A stretch of 64,000 bases of DNA from Nansenia antarctica. Lineage: Eukaryota; Chordata; Actinopteri; Argentiniformes; Microstomatidae. The translations under genes were made by a program, and so were the position numbers. The stretch is taken from NCBI GenBank assembly GCA_963989245.1, contig OZ022346.1:58200584-58264583 (forward strand), given 5' to 3'. This document shows positions 21,735-26,500 of the stretch, in pieces. Under the pieces are notes generated by a model that worked only from the letters and a program-made list of their open reading frames with translations, did no database searches and was not told where the DNA came from. Each line of letters opens with the position of its first letter. Within the stretch, counting starts at the first letter, position 1.

Positions 21735-22583
21735 CGAGTATGCACTTATATGTGTATACAGTATGTATACTAGACAGACTATAATAGACAGACATGTTGT
21801 TTCCAAATGTATGATTATTTCTCTCCCTCCCTCCCTCCCTCCCAGAACCCATTCAACCTACTGTTCACCTTGCCTCAACCTCGCCTCAACACAGAGGACC
21901 ATCCAGCCTCAGGCCACGCCCCCGTAGTTGGCCCCCTAGTGGCGATTCCAAGAACAGCACGGAAGATGTCAGAGTACATCTGTCTCACAACAACTTACCT
22001 GATGTCGTGTTAAGTTTCAAAGAATTTAACATGTTCAGCCTGAGCATGTTTATGCCTGACTCTCCCCCGGTAAGAGCTTCACCTGGAAGGATAGAGAGAA
22101 TTTAGGAAGTAAAAAGAAAATGAAAACTATTTTATAATTTAAGTATGTGGTTCAATATCAATTGCTTTTACTTTTTAGACTTTTCACAAAAAATGTACTC
22201 CTGAAATCCTTGATGATGAGAGCAAGGGAAGATACTGGTAACTTGTTTTTTGTCATTATATTGTGTATTATACATATATTTCTGACTGTATGGGATTACT
22301 ACAAGAGATTACTATGTCGAAATAGTTGAATTGGTGGATATCATTCGTCATTGTTGTATGTTCAACAGGTTCCAGTGCCCCCATGCAGGTCTGTTCCAGT
22401 GCAGTATAACAGGCCTGGTGTTTGGGATGAAGGGGGAGGGGGAGGTGCTCTATGAGACAGTCCCCTGGGACACGAGGCTCCTAGCCCAGAGTGGCAAGAG
22501 GCCTGCAGGACCCCTGTTCAACATAGACTGCCCTCAGAAGTCTGTCCGTCAACTACACCTCCCACACTGTGAAATCTACCCTG
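260..22583 (+). CDS. Multi-PYD / FIIND protein gene (tandem pyrin-domain exon array)
   Basis: A possible single transcription unit, 3' incomplete. Order: PYD exon with ATG (260-533), linker (880-1016), PYD (1164-1431), 22 further intact PYD exons to 16645, linkers (17605-17669, 17772-17927), FIIND lead exon (18131-18186), short exon (21564-21604), Pro/Ser-rich exon (21846-22069), second FIIND lead (22179-22237), FIIND ZU5-like exon (22369-22583). Each donor phase fits the next acceptor phase (1-0-1, then 1-1 repeated, then 1-0-0-2-1-0-2). PYDs are death-fold modules that stack in inflammasome filaments with ASC or NLRPs; FIIND occurs in NLRP1 and CARD8. No NACHT, LRR, CARD or caspase exon is seen. 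If all exons were used, about 2,000 residues of tandem PYDs would precede FIIND. It could instead be alternatively spliced, several genes, or partly decayed. Confidence 0.6.
880..1016 (+). CDS. Linker exon, phase 1-0
   Basis: Acceptor TTTTATAG and donor ACG|GTGAGA frame 137 bases that are open in the phase delivered by exon P1. The product is polar and Ser/Lys rich (TDKEIKDDIGSSSTT, then EKSSSKETGKQ). The same phase and a related SSSK stretch recur in the exon at 17605, which argues that both are true linkers. No known domain. Confidence 0.5.
1164..1431 (+). CDS. PYD exon P2
   Basis: Acceptor GCAAACAG at 1163 gives a phase-0 start matching the linker exon. The product runs EPAKLPVPDLLLGLSTKELK and then a full PYD ending DYRRG, with donor G|GTAAGT in phase 1. 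The half ending in VDKMVHCYGRRRT resembles array type C. An alternative acceptor at 1188 would give the phase-1 start used by the other exons. Confidence 0.65.
1725..2185 (-). mobile_element. Solo LTR with 5-bp target duplication
   Basis: A 461-bp insertion flanked by the direct repeat ACATC (1720-1724 and 2186-2190); the uninterrupted intron sequence (CAGTACATCAATACC) is seen elsewhere in the array. Read on the minus strand it starts TGTGGGGAGC and ends CTCTTACA, has a TATTTAA box near the middle and AATAAAA close to its end, as expected of an LTR. No internal retroviral-type genes are attached, so it is a recombined solo LTR. Confidence 0.8.
2254..2508 (+). CDS. PYD exon A1 (type A)
   Basis: Acceptor CTGTACCAG, donor GGAG|GTAACA, 255 bases, phase 1-1. 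Starts LLLDTLEELNTEELK; carries the A-type FAPIPETQLDNADRLDTVDK, ERYDPEMAV and RIMNRNDLVK. First member of the homogenised array; from about 2265 on it matches the sequence 7,245 bp downstream (exon A5). Confidence 0.85.
2803..3048 (+). CDS. PYD exon B1 (type B)
   Basis: 246 bases, phase 1-1, acceptor TACCAG, donor AGAG|GTAACA. B-type marks: LVELNTEDMNIF, PKSQLDNTDWQDTVDKMMER, KRVDLTGKLRSRG. Confidence 0.85.
3349..3603 (+). CDS. PYD exon C1 (type C)
   Basis: 255 bases, phase 1-1. C-type marks: LDTKKLETFHIHL, RELENADRQVTVEKMVDV, YGHRRTVRNTYNILRE, DSDYRRG. Basic residues replace the acidic ERYDPE stretch of types A and B. Confidence 0.85.
3865..4116 (+). CDS. PYD exon A2 (type A, one codon short)
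   Basis: 252 bases, phase 1-1. Reads LLLDTLEELNTDELK, ESYDPEMAV, RNMNRND. The last Gly codon before the donor is missing (AGAG|GTAACA instead of AGAGGAG|GTAACA). It has no upstream in-frame ATG, so it is missed by ATG-based ORF scans. Confidence 0.85.
4387..4632 (+). CDS. PYD exon B2 (type B)
   Basis: 246 bases, phase 1-1. Distinguished by LLMATLVELN, ILKSQLDNADWQDTVDK, ERYNPE and KRIDLTGK. Confidence 0.85.
5201..5890 (-). pseudogene. LINE reverse transcriptase, C-terminal fragment (copy 1)
   Basis: An open frame of about 230 codons containing VKFADDTTVVG (RT motif with the catalytic aspartates), LLLNQSKTQEIIVDFRR and FLGVHIQDDLSW, then the conserved CxxxW and thumb region typical of L2/CR1-group non-LTR elements. 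The endonuclease and RT N-terminus are absent. The frame runs by chance into antisense PYD sequence above 5900. Confidence 0.8.
5904..5973 (+). pseudogene. PYD exon fragment trapped between LINE parts
   Basis: Seventy bases reading QDTVDKMVERYDPEIAVKIT, i.e. the middle of a B/A-type PYD, without acceptor or donor. It lies between the inverted LINE segments. Confidence 0.8.
6327..6581 (+). CDS. PYD exon A3 (type A)
   Basis: 255 bases, phase 1-1. Reads LLLATLEELNTEELK, ESYDPEMAV, RNMNRND. Its acceptor TACCAG survives directly after the LINE, but the polypyrimidine tract is now LINE 3' tail (CATTCATTCATTAATTCAT), which may weaken its splicing. Confidence 0.75.
6852..7097 (+). CDS. PYD exon B3 (type B)
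   Basis: 246 bases, phase 1-1. Unique mark: VDTMVERYNPE (Thr for Lys in DKMVER), then KRIDLAGK. Confidence 0.85.
7398..7652 (+). CDS. PYD exon C3 (type C)
   Basis: 255 bases, phase 1-1. Variant of C1: LETKKLETFHFHL, GFPLISMWELENADRQ, RTVTITCKILRKM, ESDYRRG. Confidence 0.85.
7914..8168 (+). CDS. PYD exon A4 (type A)
   Basis: 255 bases, phase 1-1, very close to A3 which lies about 1,587 bp upstream (ESYDPEMAV, RNMNRND), but with an intact polypyrimidine tract. Confidence 0.85.
8437..8682 (+). CDS. PYD exon B4 (type B)
   Basis: 246 bases, phase 1-1. Equals B3 except for the ancestral-looking VDKMVER. Confidence 0.85.
8983..9237 (+). CDS. PYD exon C4 (type C)
   Basis: 255 bases, phase 1-1. 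Predicted protein identical to C3, 1,585 bp upstream. Confidence 0.85.
9499..9753 (+). CDS. PYD exon A5 (type A)
   Basis: 255 bases, phase 1-1. A hybrid: its first codons (LLLATLEEL) and preceding intron look like A4, the rest (ERYDPEMAV, RIMNRND) and the following intron like A1. It therefore marks the junction of the 7,245-bp repeat. Confidence 0.85.
10048..10293 (+). CDS. PYD exon B5 (type B)
   Basis: 246 bases, phase 1-1. Same protein as B1, exactly 7,245 bp upstream. Confidence 0.85.
10594..10848 (+). CDS. PYD exon C5 (type C)
   Basis: 255 bases, phase 1-1. Same protein as C1 at 7,245 bp spacing. Confidence 0.85.
11110..11361 (+). CDS. PYD exon A6 (type A, one codon short)
   Basis: 252 bases, phase 1-1. 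Copy of A2 including TDELK and the missing Gly codon at the donor. Confidence 0.85.
11632..11877 (+). CDS. PYD exon B6 (type B)
   Basis: 246 bases, phase 1-1. Copy of B2 (LLMATLVELN, ILKSQLDNAD). Confidence 0.85.
12176..13565. mobile_element. Rearranged L2-like LINE insertion, copy 2
   Basis: Same structure as the composite 7,245 bp upstream: minus-strand RT part (12176 to about 13148; RT frame 12446-13135), trapped PYD fragment (13149-13218), plus-strand 3' part (13219-13565), flanked by TACCA (12171-12175, 13566-13570). Identical breakpoints show that it was copied by segmental duplication, not by a second insertion. Confidence 0.85.
13572..13826 (+). CDS. PYD exon A7 (type A)
   Basis: 255 bases, phase 1-1. 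Copy of A3, also sitting directly behind the LINE tail. Confidence 0.75.
14097..14342 (+). CDS. PYD exon B7 (type B)
   Basis: 246 bases, phase 1-1. Shares the private VDTMVER variant with B3. Confidence 0.85.
14643..14897 (+). CDS. PYD exon C7 (type C)
   Basis: 255 bases, phase 1-1. Predicted protein identical to C3 and C4. Confidence 0.85.
15159..15413 (+). CDS. PYD exon A8 (type A)
   Basis: 255 bases, phase 1-1. The coding part is like A4 (ESYDPEMAV, RNMNRND) but the intron after it is A1/A5-like (AGCAAGATTCTGTACAT), so the 7,245-bp similarity ends at this exon and another crossover junction lies here. Confidence 0.85.
15708..15953 (+). CDS. PYD exon B8 (type B)
   Basis: 246 bases, phase 1-1. 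Mixed features: LKSQLDNAD as in B2, KRIDLAGK as in B3, and ERYDPE as in type A. Confidence 0.85.
16254..16337 (+). pseudogene. Truncated PYD exon
   Basis: Good acceptor and start (LLLDTLEELDTDRLKIF) but the exon breaks after HLSTYRLL, joins intron sequence and hits a stop (TAA near 16355) without a donor. It lies just upstream of the A9 acceptor. Confidence 0.75.
16391..16645 (+). CDS. PYD exon A9, last intact PYD
   Basis: 255 bases, phase 1-1. Begins LLLDTLEELDTDRLK like the truncated copy before it, then A-type ERYDPEMAV and RIMNRND. Its donor phase (1) fits the linker exon at 17605. Confidence 0.85.
16877..16996 (+). pseudogene. Degenerate C-type PYD remnant
   Basis: Only the second half of a C exon is recognisable (GGTCATAAGAGAACAGTGAG, then KLFDLAKKVESDYRRG-like sequence) ending in the donor AGAG|GTAACG. 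No acceptor and the first half is lost. Confidence 0.6.
17139..17315 (+). pseudogene. Degenerate A-type PYD remnant
   Basis: Contains AATCTCACCTGTCGACTTAT as in the truncated exon at 16254, then parts matching VDKMEESYYVPEIAV and RNMNQN, with deletions, a stop and a damaged donor. A dead A-type copy at the array edge. Confidence 0.6.
17605..17669 (+). CDS. Linker exon, phase 1-0, Ser-rich
   Basis: Acceptor CCTATGATAG, donor AATG|GTGAGG. In the phase set by the PYD exons it reads GDSYSSSSKATVIQKITDKL. Related in phase and SSSK motif to the linker at 880. Confidence 0.5.
17772..17927 (+). CDS. Linker exon, phase 0-0
   Basis: Acceptor GCATCTAG, then 52 codons beginning MEVPDPLVGEAF, a Ser-rich run (SSSLPSSSSSLPSDD) and an acidic end, donor CTG|GTAATT. 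Low-complexity spacer between PYDs and FIIND. Its initial ATG could also serve as an internal start. Confidence 0.5.
17964..18080. repeat. (GT)n microsatellite
   Basis: Long GT tract with a few interruptions, in the intron before the first FIIND lead exon. Confidence 0.95.
18131..18186 (+). CDS. FIIND lead exon, first copy
   Basis: Acceptor CATTCTTTAG, donor CAG|GTAAAT, phase 0-2. Reads SSCKEFTPTTNDQSQDTCR, the C-[KT]-[EP]-x-[FT]-x-P pattern that precedes FQCPHAG in fish FIIND domains. The matching ZU5-like exon for this copy appears to be the decayed piece at 21479. Confidence 0.6.
18250..19215 (+). mobile_element. Degenerate Tc1/mariner relic
   Basis: Fragments of a transposase are legible: ARLYVAKKYLKEPAKFWKH and, after frame breaks, a stretch resembling the catalytic-domain region (KHGGCGGMVW-like). 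The relic ends in CTGTCCCAATACTTTTGGTG and CACTGTCCCAATACTTACAG, typical mariner-type terminal sequences. A 24-bp unit (AATCTATACATAACCTCTT) is repeated three times at about 19050-19110. Confidence 0.6.
19354..19668. mobile_element. MITE with TGACACAGTCTGATCAT-type ends
   Basis: About 315 bp with inverted ends: TGACACAGTCTGATCAT plus GGTCCGCATGTCGG at the left, GCCGACATGTGGACC plus AAATGATCAGACTGGGTCA at the right. An inverted copy lies at 46078-46426 and a fragment at 22788-22925. No coding capacity. Confidence 0.7.
19673..20887. mobile_element. Non-autonomous DNA transposon, 1.2 kb
   Basis: Inserted directly behind the MITE end. Inverted ends TGGCGCTTTTCCACTAC and GTAGTGGAAAAGCACCA, flanked by TAG on both sides (19670-19672, 20888-20890). 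Subterminal GACCCGAACCGGGC / GACCCGGGTCGACCC blocks are also inverted. No transposase frame. Confidence 0.7.
20888..21467. repeat. 29-bp minisatellite derived from a MITE end
   Basis: Twenty head-to-tail units of 29 bp, CAGAC[CAA or TTA]ATGATCAG plus ACTGGGTCACTAG. The unit is the terminal repeat of the MITE at 19354-19668. Two variants alternate in the order CCCTCTTCTCCTCTTCTCTC (C = CAA, T = TTA), which contains an 8-unit higher-order block twice. Confidence 0.95.
21468..21530 (+). pseudogene. Decayed FIIND (ZU5-like) exon start
   Basis: GTTCAACAGGTTCCAGT and CAGGTCTG-TCC stretches match the intact exon at 22369, including the acceptor, but FQCPHAG has become FQFPRQV and the rest is lost after about 60 bases. 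Confidence 0.65.
21564..21604 (+). CDS. Short exon MDVENSAKTAEER
   Basis: Acceptor TTTGACAG, donor AGAG|GTGAGG. Read from its ATG (21565) it could be the first exon of a separate FIIND gene; read as an internal exon its single leading G completes the codon left open by the exon at 18131. The sequence allows both. Confidence 0.45.
21660..21733. repeat. (GT)n microsatellite
   Basis: Uninterrupted GT tract inside the intron after the short exon. Confidence 0.95.
21846..22069 (+). CDS. Pro/Ser/Arg-rich exon before FIIND
   Basis: Acceptor CTCCCAG after a CCCT run, donor CCCCCG|GTAAGA, 224 bases, phase 1-0, open only in the frame expected from the previous exon. Reads EPIQPTVHLASTSPQHRG, a basic Pro/Ser stretch, then VVLSFKEFNMFSLSMFMPD. 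No recognised domain; equivalent in position to the linker exon at 17772. Confidence 0.5.
22179..22237 (+). CDS. FIIND lead exon, second copy
   Basis: Phase 0-2, acceptor CTTTTTAG, donor ACTG|GTAACT. Reads TFHKKCTPEILDDESKGRYW, completed by the G of the next exon. Paralogue of the exon at 18131. Confidence 0.7.
22369..22583 (+). CDS. FIIND domain, ZU5-like exon
   Basis: Acceptor TTCAACAG, donor CCTG|GTGAGA, phase 2-1. Reads FQCPHAGLFQCSITGLVFGM, then ETVPWDTRLL, AGPLFNIDCP and VRQLHLPHCE, the hallmark order of the ZU5 half of FIIND in NLRP1/CARD8-type proteins. In those families FIIND self-cleaves between this half and the UPA half to release a C-terminal effector. Neither the cleavage-site exon nor UPA follows: about 950 bp downstream nsmce4a begins. 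The gene is therefore cut off or its remainder lost. Confidence 0.85.
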
Positions 22584-22787
22584 GTGAGAGAAGAATACAC
22601 TGTGCTGTGTGCATGGAAAGAACATGTGGGCTATACATAATCAGGGAAACCGTCAATTATTTTGTCTTAATCACATAACAGAGACTTTAGTGAAAGACAG
22701 GAAGTAAGGAGGAGAGGGTATTGCAGCAGGGCATGGATCTGAACCCATGCCGACATGGGCATATGTGACACTGGCTGGTCAATTGAG

Positions 22788-22925
22788 CCGCAAGTCGGCA
22801 ACCAATCAAAATGTTCTGATTTTTATTTTGAAACACGGAAATACATTTCAACGTTGTTGAAAATCACAACACAAACTCGCTAGTCAAGCCAAAATACTGC
22901 GACGCAATGGATTGAGTGAGTAATC
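22788..22925. mobile_element. MITE fragment (family of 19354 and 46078)
   Basis: CAAGTCGGCAACCAATCAAA through ACTCGCTAGTCAAGCCAAAA matches half of the MITE at 46078. The second half is replaced by unrelated sequence. Confidence 0.55.
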
Positions 22926-23169
22926 GGGGAAGGGGCGCGTCGTCGGTGTGACGCAGAAGCATAAATCCGTTTATTATTTATTTTGTTTCATTGAAACAAA
23001 GATTGATTATTGTATGTATTAAATGTTTTGGAAGGTCCAAATTCAAATATTTCATGAGTCATTATTTGAATTTGCAATGGGAACGTATGTTAAGCCAGAG
23101 AGACTGGACAACAGGGTGACATTCACAGGTGTGCAGACTTGAGAAGGTGAGGTACAACATGCACTGGAG

Positions 23170-23268
23170 CCCGCGGCCACTGCCGCGGCCACACGACTAA
23201 TCGCGACTAATCGAAAAAACAATCGACAGATTAGTCGACTACCAAAATAATCGTTAGTTGCAGCCCTA
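23170..23268. mobile_element. hAT-type terminal sequence
   Basis: GACTAATCGAAAAAACAATC followed by TTAGTTGCAGCCCTAG is the common end of fish hAT non-autonomous elements. The other end was not identified. Confidence 0.5.
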
Positions 23269-23537
23269 GTCTGAAGGTTGCCTGTTCGATACTTGATTTA
23301 TTTATTTATTTTTATTTTTACATTTAACCGAAGCCTTCATGCAAATCGATTTACAATATATATATATATATATCTGTCTAAGTGAATCACCGTGGCATTC
23401 TTAATCCAACATCCACCACAGAAGGGTTAGCTACACTTCTTTACTAATCCAAACGTTTCCCCCCCCCCCCCCCATCACGTCTCAGTTTGGAAGAGGAAAA
23501 GAGGTTAGAAGACCACAGAACACCTAATTCGTCCAAG

Positions 23538-26500
23538 ATGAGCCGGAGAGCAGTAAACAGAGGTGAAGAGTCCATGGCCAGACAGGATGGGAGAGCGGAG
23601 AAGGGCGGAGACACAGGTGGTGATGATGATGAGGCAGGATGCAGTCCGGTAGACATGATGGATGATGGTGATGACCTGGCTCGAAGGAGTGAGATCCGGA
23701 GCAAGTACCGAGACCTCATCAGCACGGTTCAACGTGAGTGGAGGACACTTAAGCAATATCACACGAGAGGGAGTGTGTTATACTGAATATCAGCACGGCT
23801 GTGATTCGGTCGTAGGTACGAGGCCGCAGACCTCGAGTGTGATATTGCTTTTATACAACAGTTCTACAGCGCGATTTATTAGTTAACAGTAATAAGCGAC
23901 AACAGATTATGATTTGTTTGTTTATTTAATCATAAAAATAAACAAAAAATAGTTCCGCAACTGAACTTCAAATGGACGGTTGCCTAGTAACCTGAACACA
24001 AACATGTAGTCTAATTAACGGTCATTTAGTAGAACATCTGTGCGGCGGAGTGATACATAGTTAAAGGTCCCAGTGCTGTTATACTGTATATCAGCACTCA
24101 TGGAATGCCTCTTGTCCAATCAAATTACTTGGTCGGAACTAACTGTTGTATAAAGCATGATAGTCTTGTTTAGGACTGCCATATTTCCCCCACTTTGTGT
24201 AACTATTTTTGACACCTTTCAGGGATACTGAGTTGGCTTGACCATTGATTATATCTGTTCACAGAAAACCGAGAGGACATGTTGAAACCCAAAAACAACA
24301 AACTCACTGAGGTTCTGGAGGAGGCCAACAAACTTTTTAAAGAAGGTATGCTATGATAAATATTCTCTCTCACCTTTCTGCATAAGGCATGGGCCGGAGT
24401 CCAAAATTGTGAAGTTCATTTTCGCCCTAAGTATTTTGTCGACGGTCTCTTTTACGCCATGGAAAAGGCAGAAACCAGAATGAAGAAGAAGTAAACAATG
24501 TTAGTGAGCCCATCTGTTCGGTACATGATAGATCTATTTTGGGAGTTGCACTTGAATTATGAAATGCCATCGTCGCGGAGTAAGTGGCTTTGTTCAAGCC
24601 TGTTTTCTATTGTCAAACATTGTAACCTCAGGGCTGTGGTTATAGTTTCTAAATAATGTGCATTATCTTTACTGTTCAAAGAAACAACTTCACCTGTTTA
24701 TTTGTGTGCGTCTCTCGTCTATCTTGGTTTACTAAACTTTATTTAAACCACACAATACCAACGATGGCATCAGTGATGTTAGTCCAGTGAATGCAAGTAA
24801 ACTGTTTGAACCTTTTTATCTTAGTGAATAGAGTTTACCCACCTTGCTTTGTGTGCTATTTGTTTTAGGGTTTTCCAACCTATTCAATCCATGGTGTTCA
24901 GGGTTTAACCTACTATATTAAAAAAAGGGGGGTCACATGTAGAAACTGTTGAAATTCCTACACTGTTCATCTGATTACCCTCAAATTACCCTCAATCAAT
25001 GCTGAACGTCTGCACATCTTGATTGTTTCATTTCAAGTCTATTGTGGTGGTGTAAAGAGCCAAAATTATGAACGTTCTGTCAGTGTCCAAATATATATGG
25101 ACCTATGAACTGTATAAGCAAAGTGCCTCTTCCCACCACCTTTCACAGTCCATTTCCCCTCCTGCTTTAATAATGACGTCGCTCTTTGTTTTCCCTCACA
25201 GTTCATCAGCCCCGGGAGGCAGTGCTGGATGCCCAGCTCCTCATTCTAGCAACAGACCTTGGCAAAGAGAAGGCCAGCCAACTGCATGCTGGGGGATCTA
25301 CCTTTGACCCGGCTGCCTTCACTGAGAACCTTGTGAGTCAGAGTAGGAGGTGGTGGAGGATGAAGATAGTAGTTACTCTGATAGAAATCATCTCTAGTAA
25401 TCTCCCAGAAGCAAAGTATCTTTGTCAGGGACCATATCATTGTATCTGCATTTAACTAGCCAGATGTCAGGATGTCTATTGATATGGTTGTCACAAGTCT
25501 TGTCAAATTTGCTTGTTCAGGACTTTGTATAAGTCTGATTGCTGAAACACTGTTTGTGTTTTGGATGGATTACCCAGCTCTCCTTCATGGGGCTGAATCG
25601 ATTGGAGGATGAGGAGGAGGAAGCAGAGAAGGATGGCGCAACCGGCGGCTACCTACCCGCTGATGCCTGGCAGAAGTTGGCTAAGAGAGCAGAGTGCTGC
25701 TTCAGGACAGCCCCGACCTTCCACTACATGTGAGTGTCTCCTTCTCCTTCACCTCTTTGTGAGGATCGAGACAAAGGTGTCTACCGTACTGACCAACATG
25801 TGTCTTGTTATCCGACCAGCATATAAACCTGACTCAATTGTCACCCTATGTTCAGTCCTGAGCCTTCACTGTCGTATGTATCTGTATTTACCTGAGTTTC
25901 CTAGTAAAGTACCTACGTTTTGGATTATTGTGAACCTTGACGCCTGCGTTATTGCAGCACTTGGGTACACACACACCACTCCATCTCGTTATGTGCATGG
26001 AAGAAATTGATCAAGTTGACTAATAATAACTAATTGTTATCGTCTTGGATGATTTTCCCCTGTATTTTTGCATGGAGAGTATATCTCTGATTAATCCCAG
26101 TGTCTGTTTTCTACCAGGCTGGGCTCGTTCCCGGCAGAGCCACCTCCACCAAGGCAACGGGTAGAGAGGCAGAGGAAGGTGCCCGGCCAGGAAGCCAAGA
26201 GGACCATGCCCATGCAGGTCTCTGTACTTCACACACTCAACATATCGTGGCGTTAGAATTATAAGGTTCTATCTCCATTTTTGTCAAAATTGAGTTTTTT
26301 TACATAATCTGATCCATTAGGTGTTTATTAAAGCCTGTGTGGTGTTATTTTTAAAATGTTGACATTTTTGAGTTAGTAATTCATAAAATACAAAGGTTCC
26401 ATCTGACAAAACATAATGGAATGTAAAAACTTTGACGCTCAATATCTCTGAACTACCGTAGACGGAGATAGAACCGTATAATTCTAAGCTCACGATTTGT

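Noticed and set aside
23487..23537. N-terminal extension of nsmce4a (EEEKRLEDHRTPN...)
   Set aside because: The frame is open but has no ATG before 23538, so it is taken as 5' UTR.
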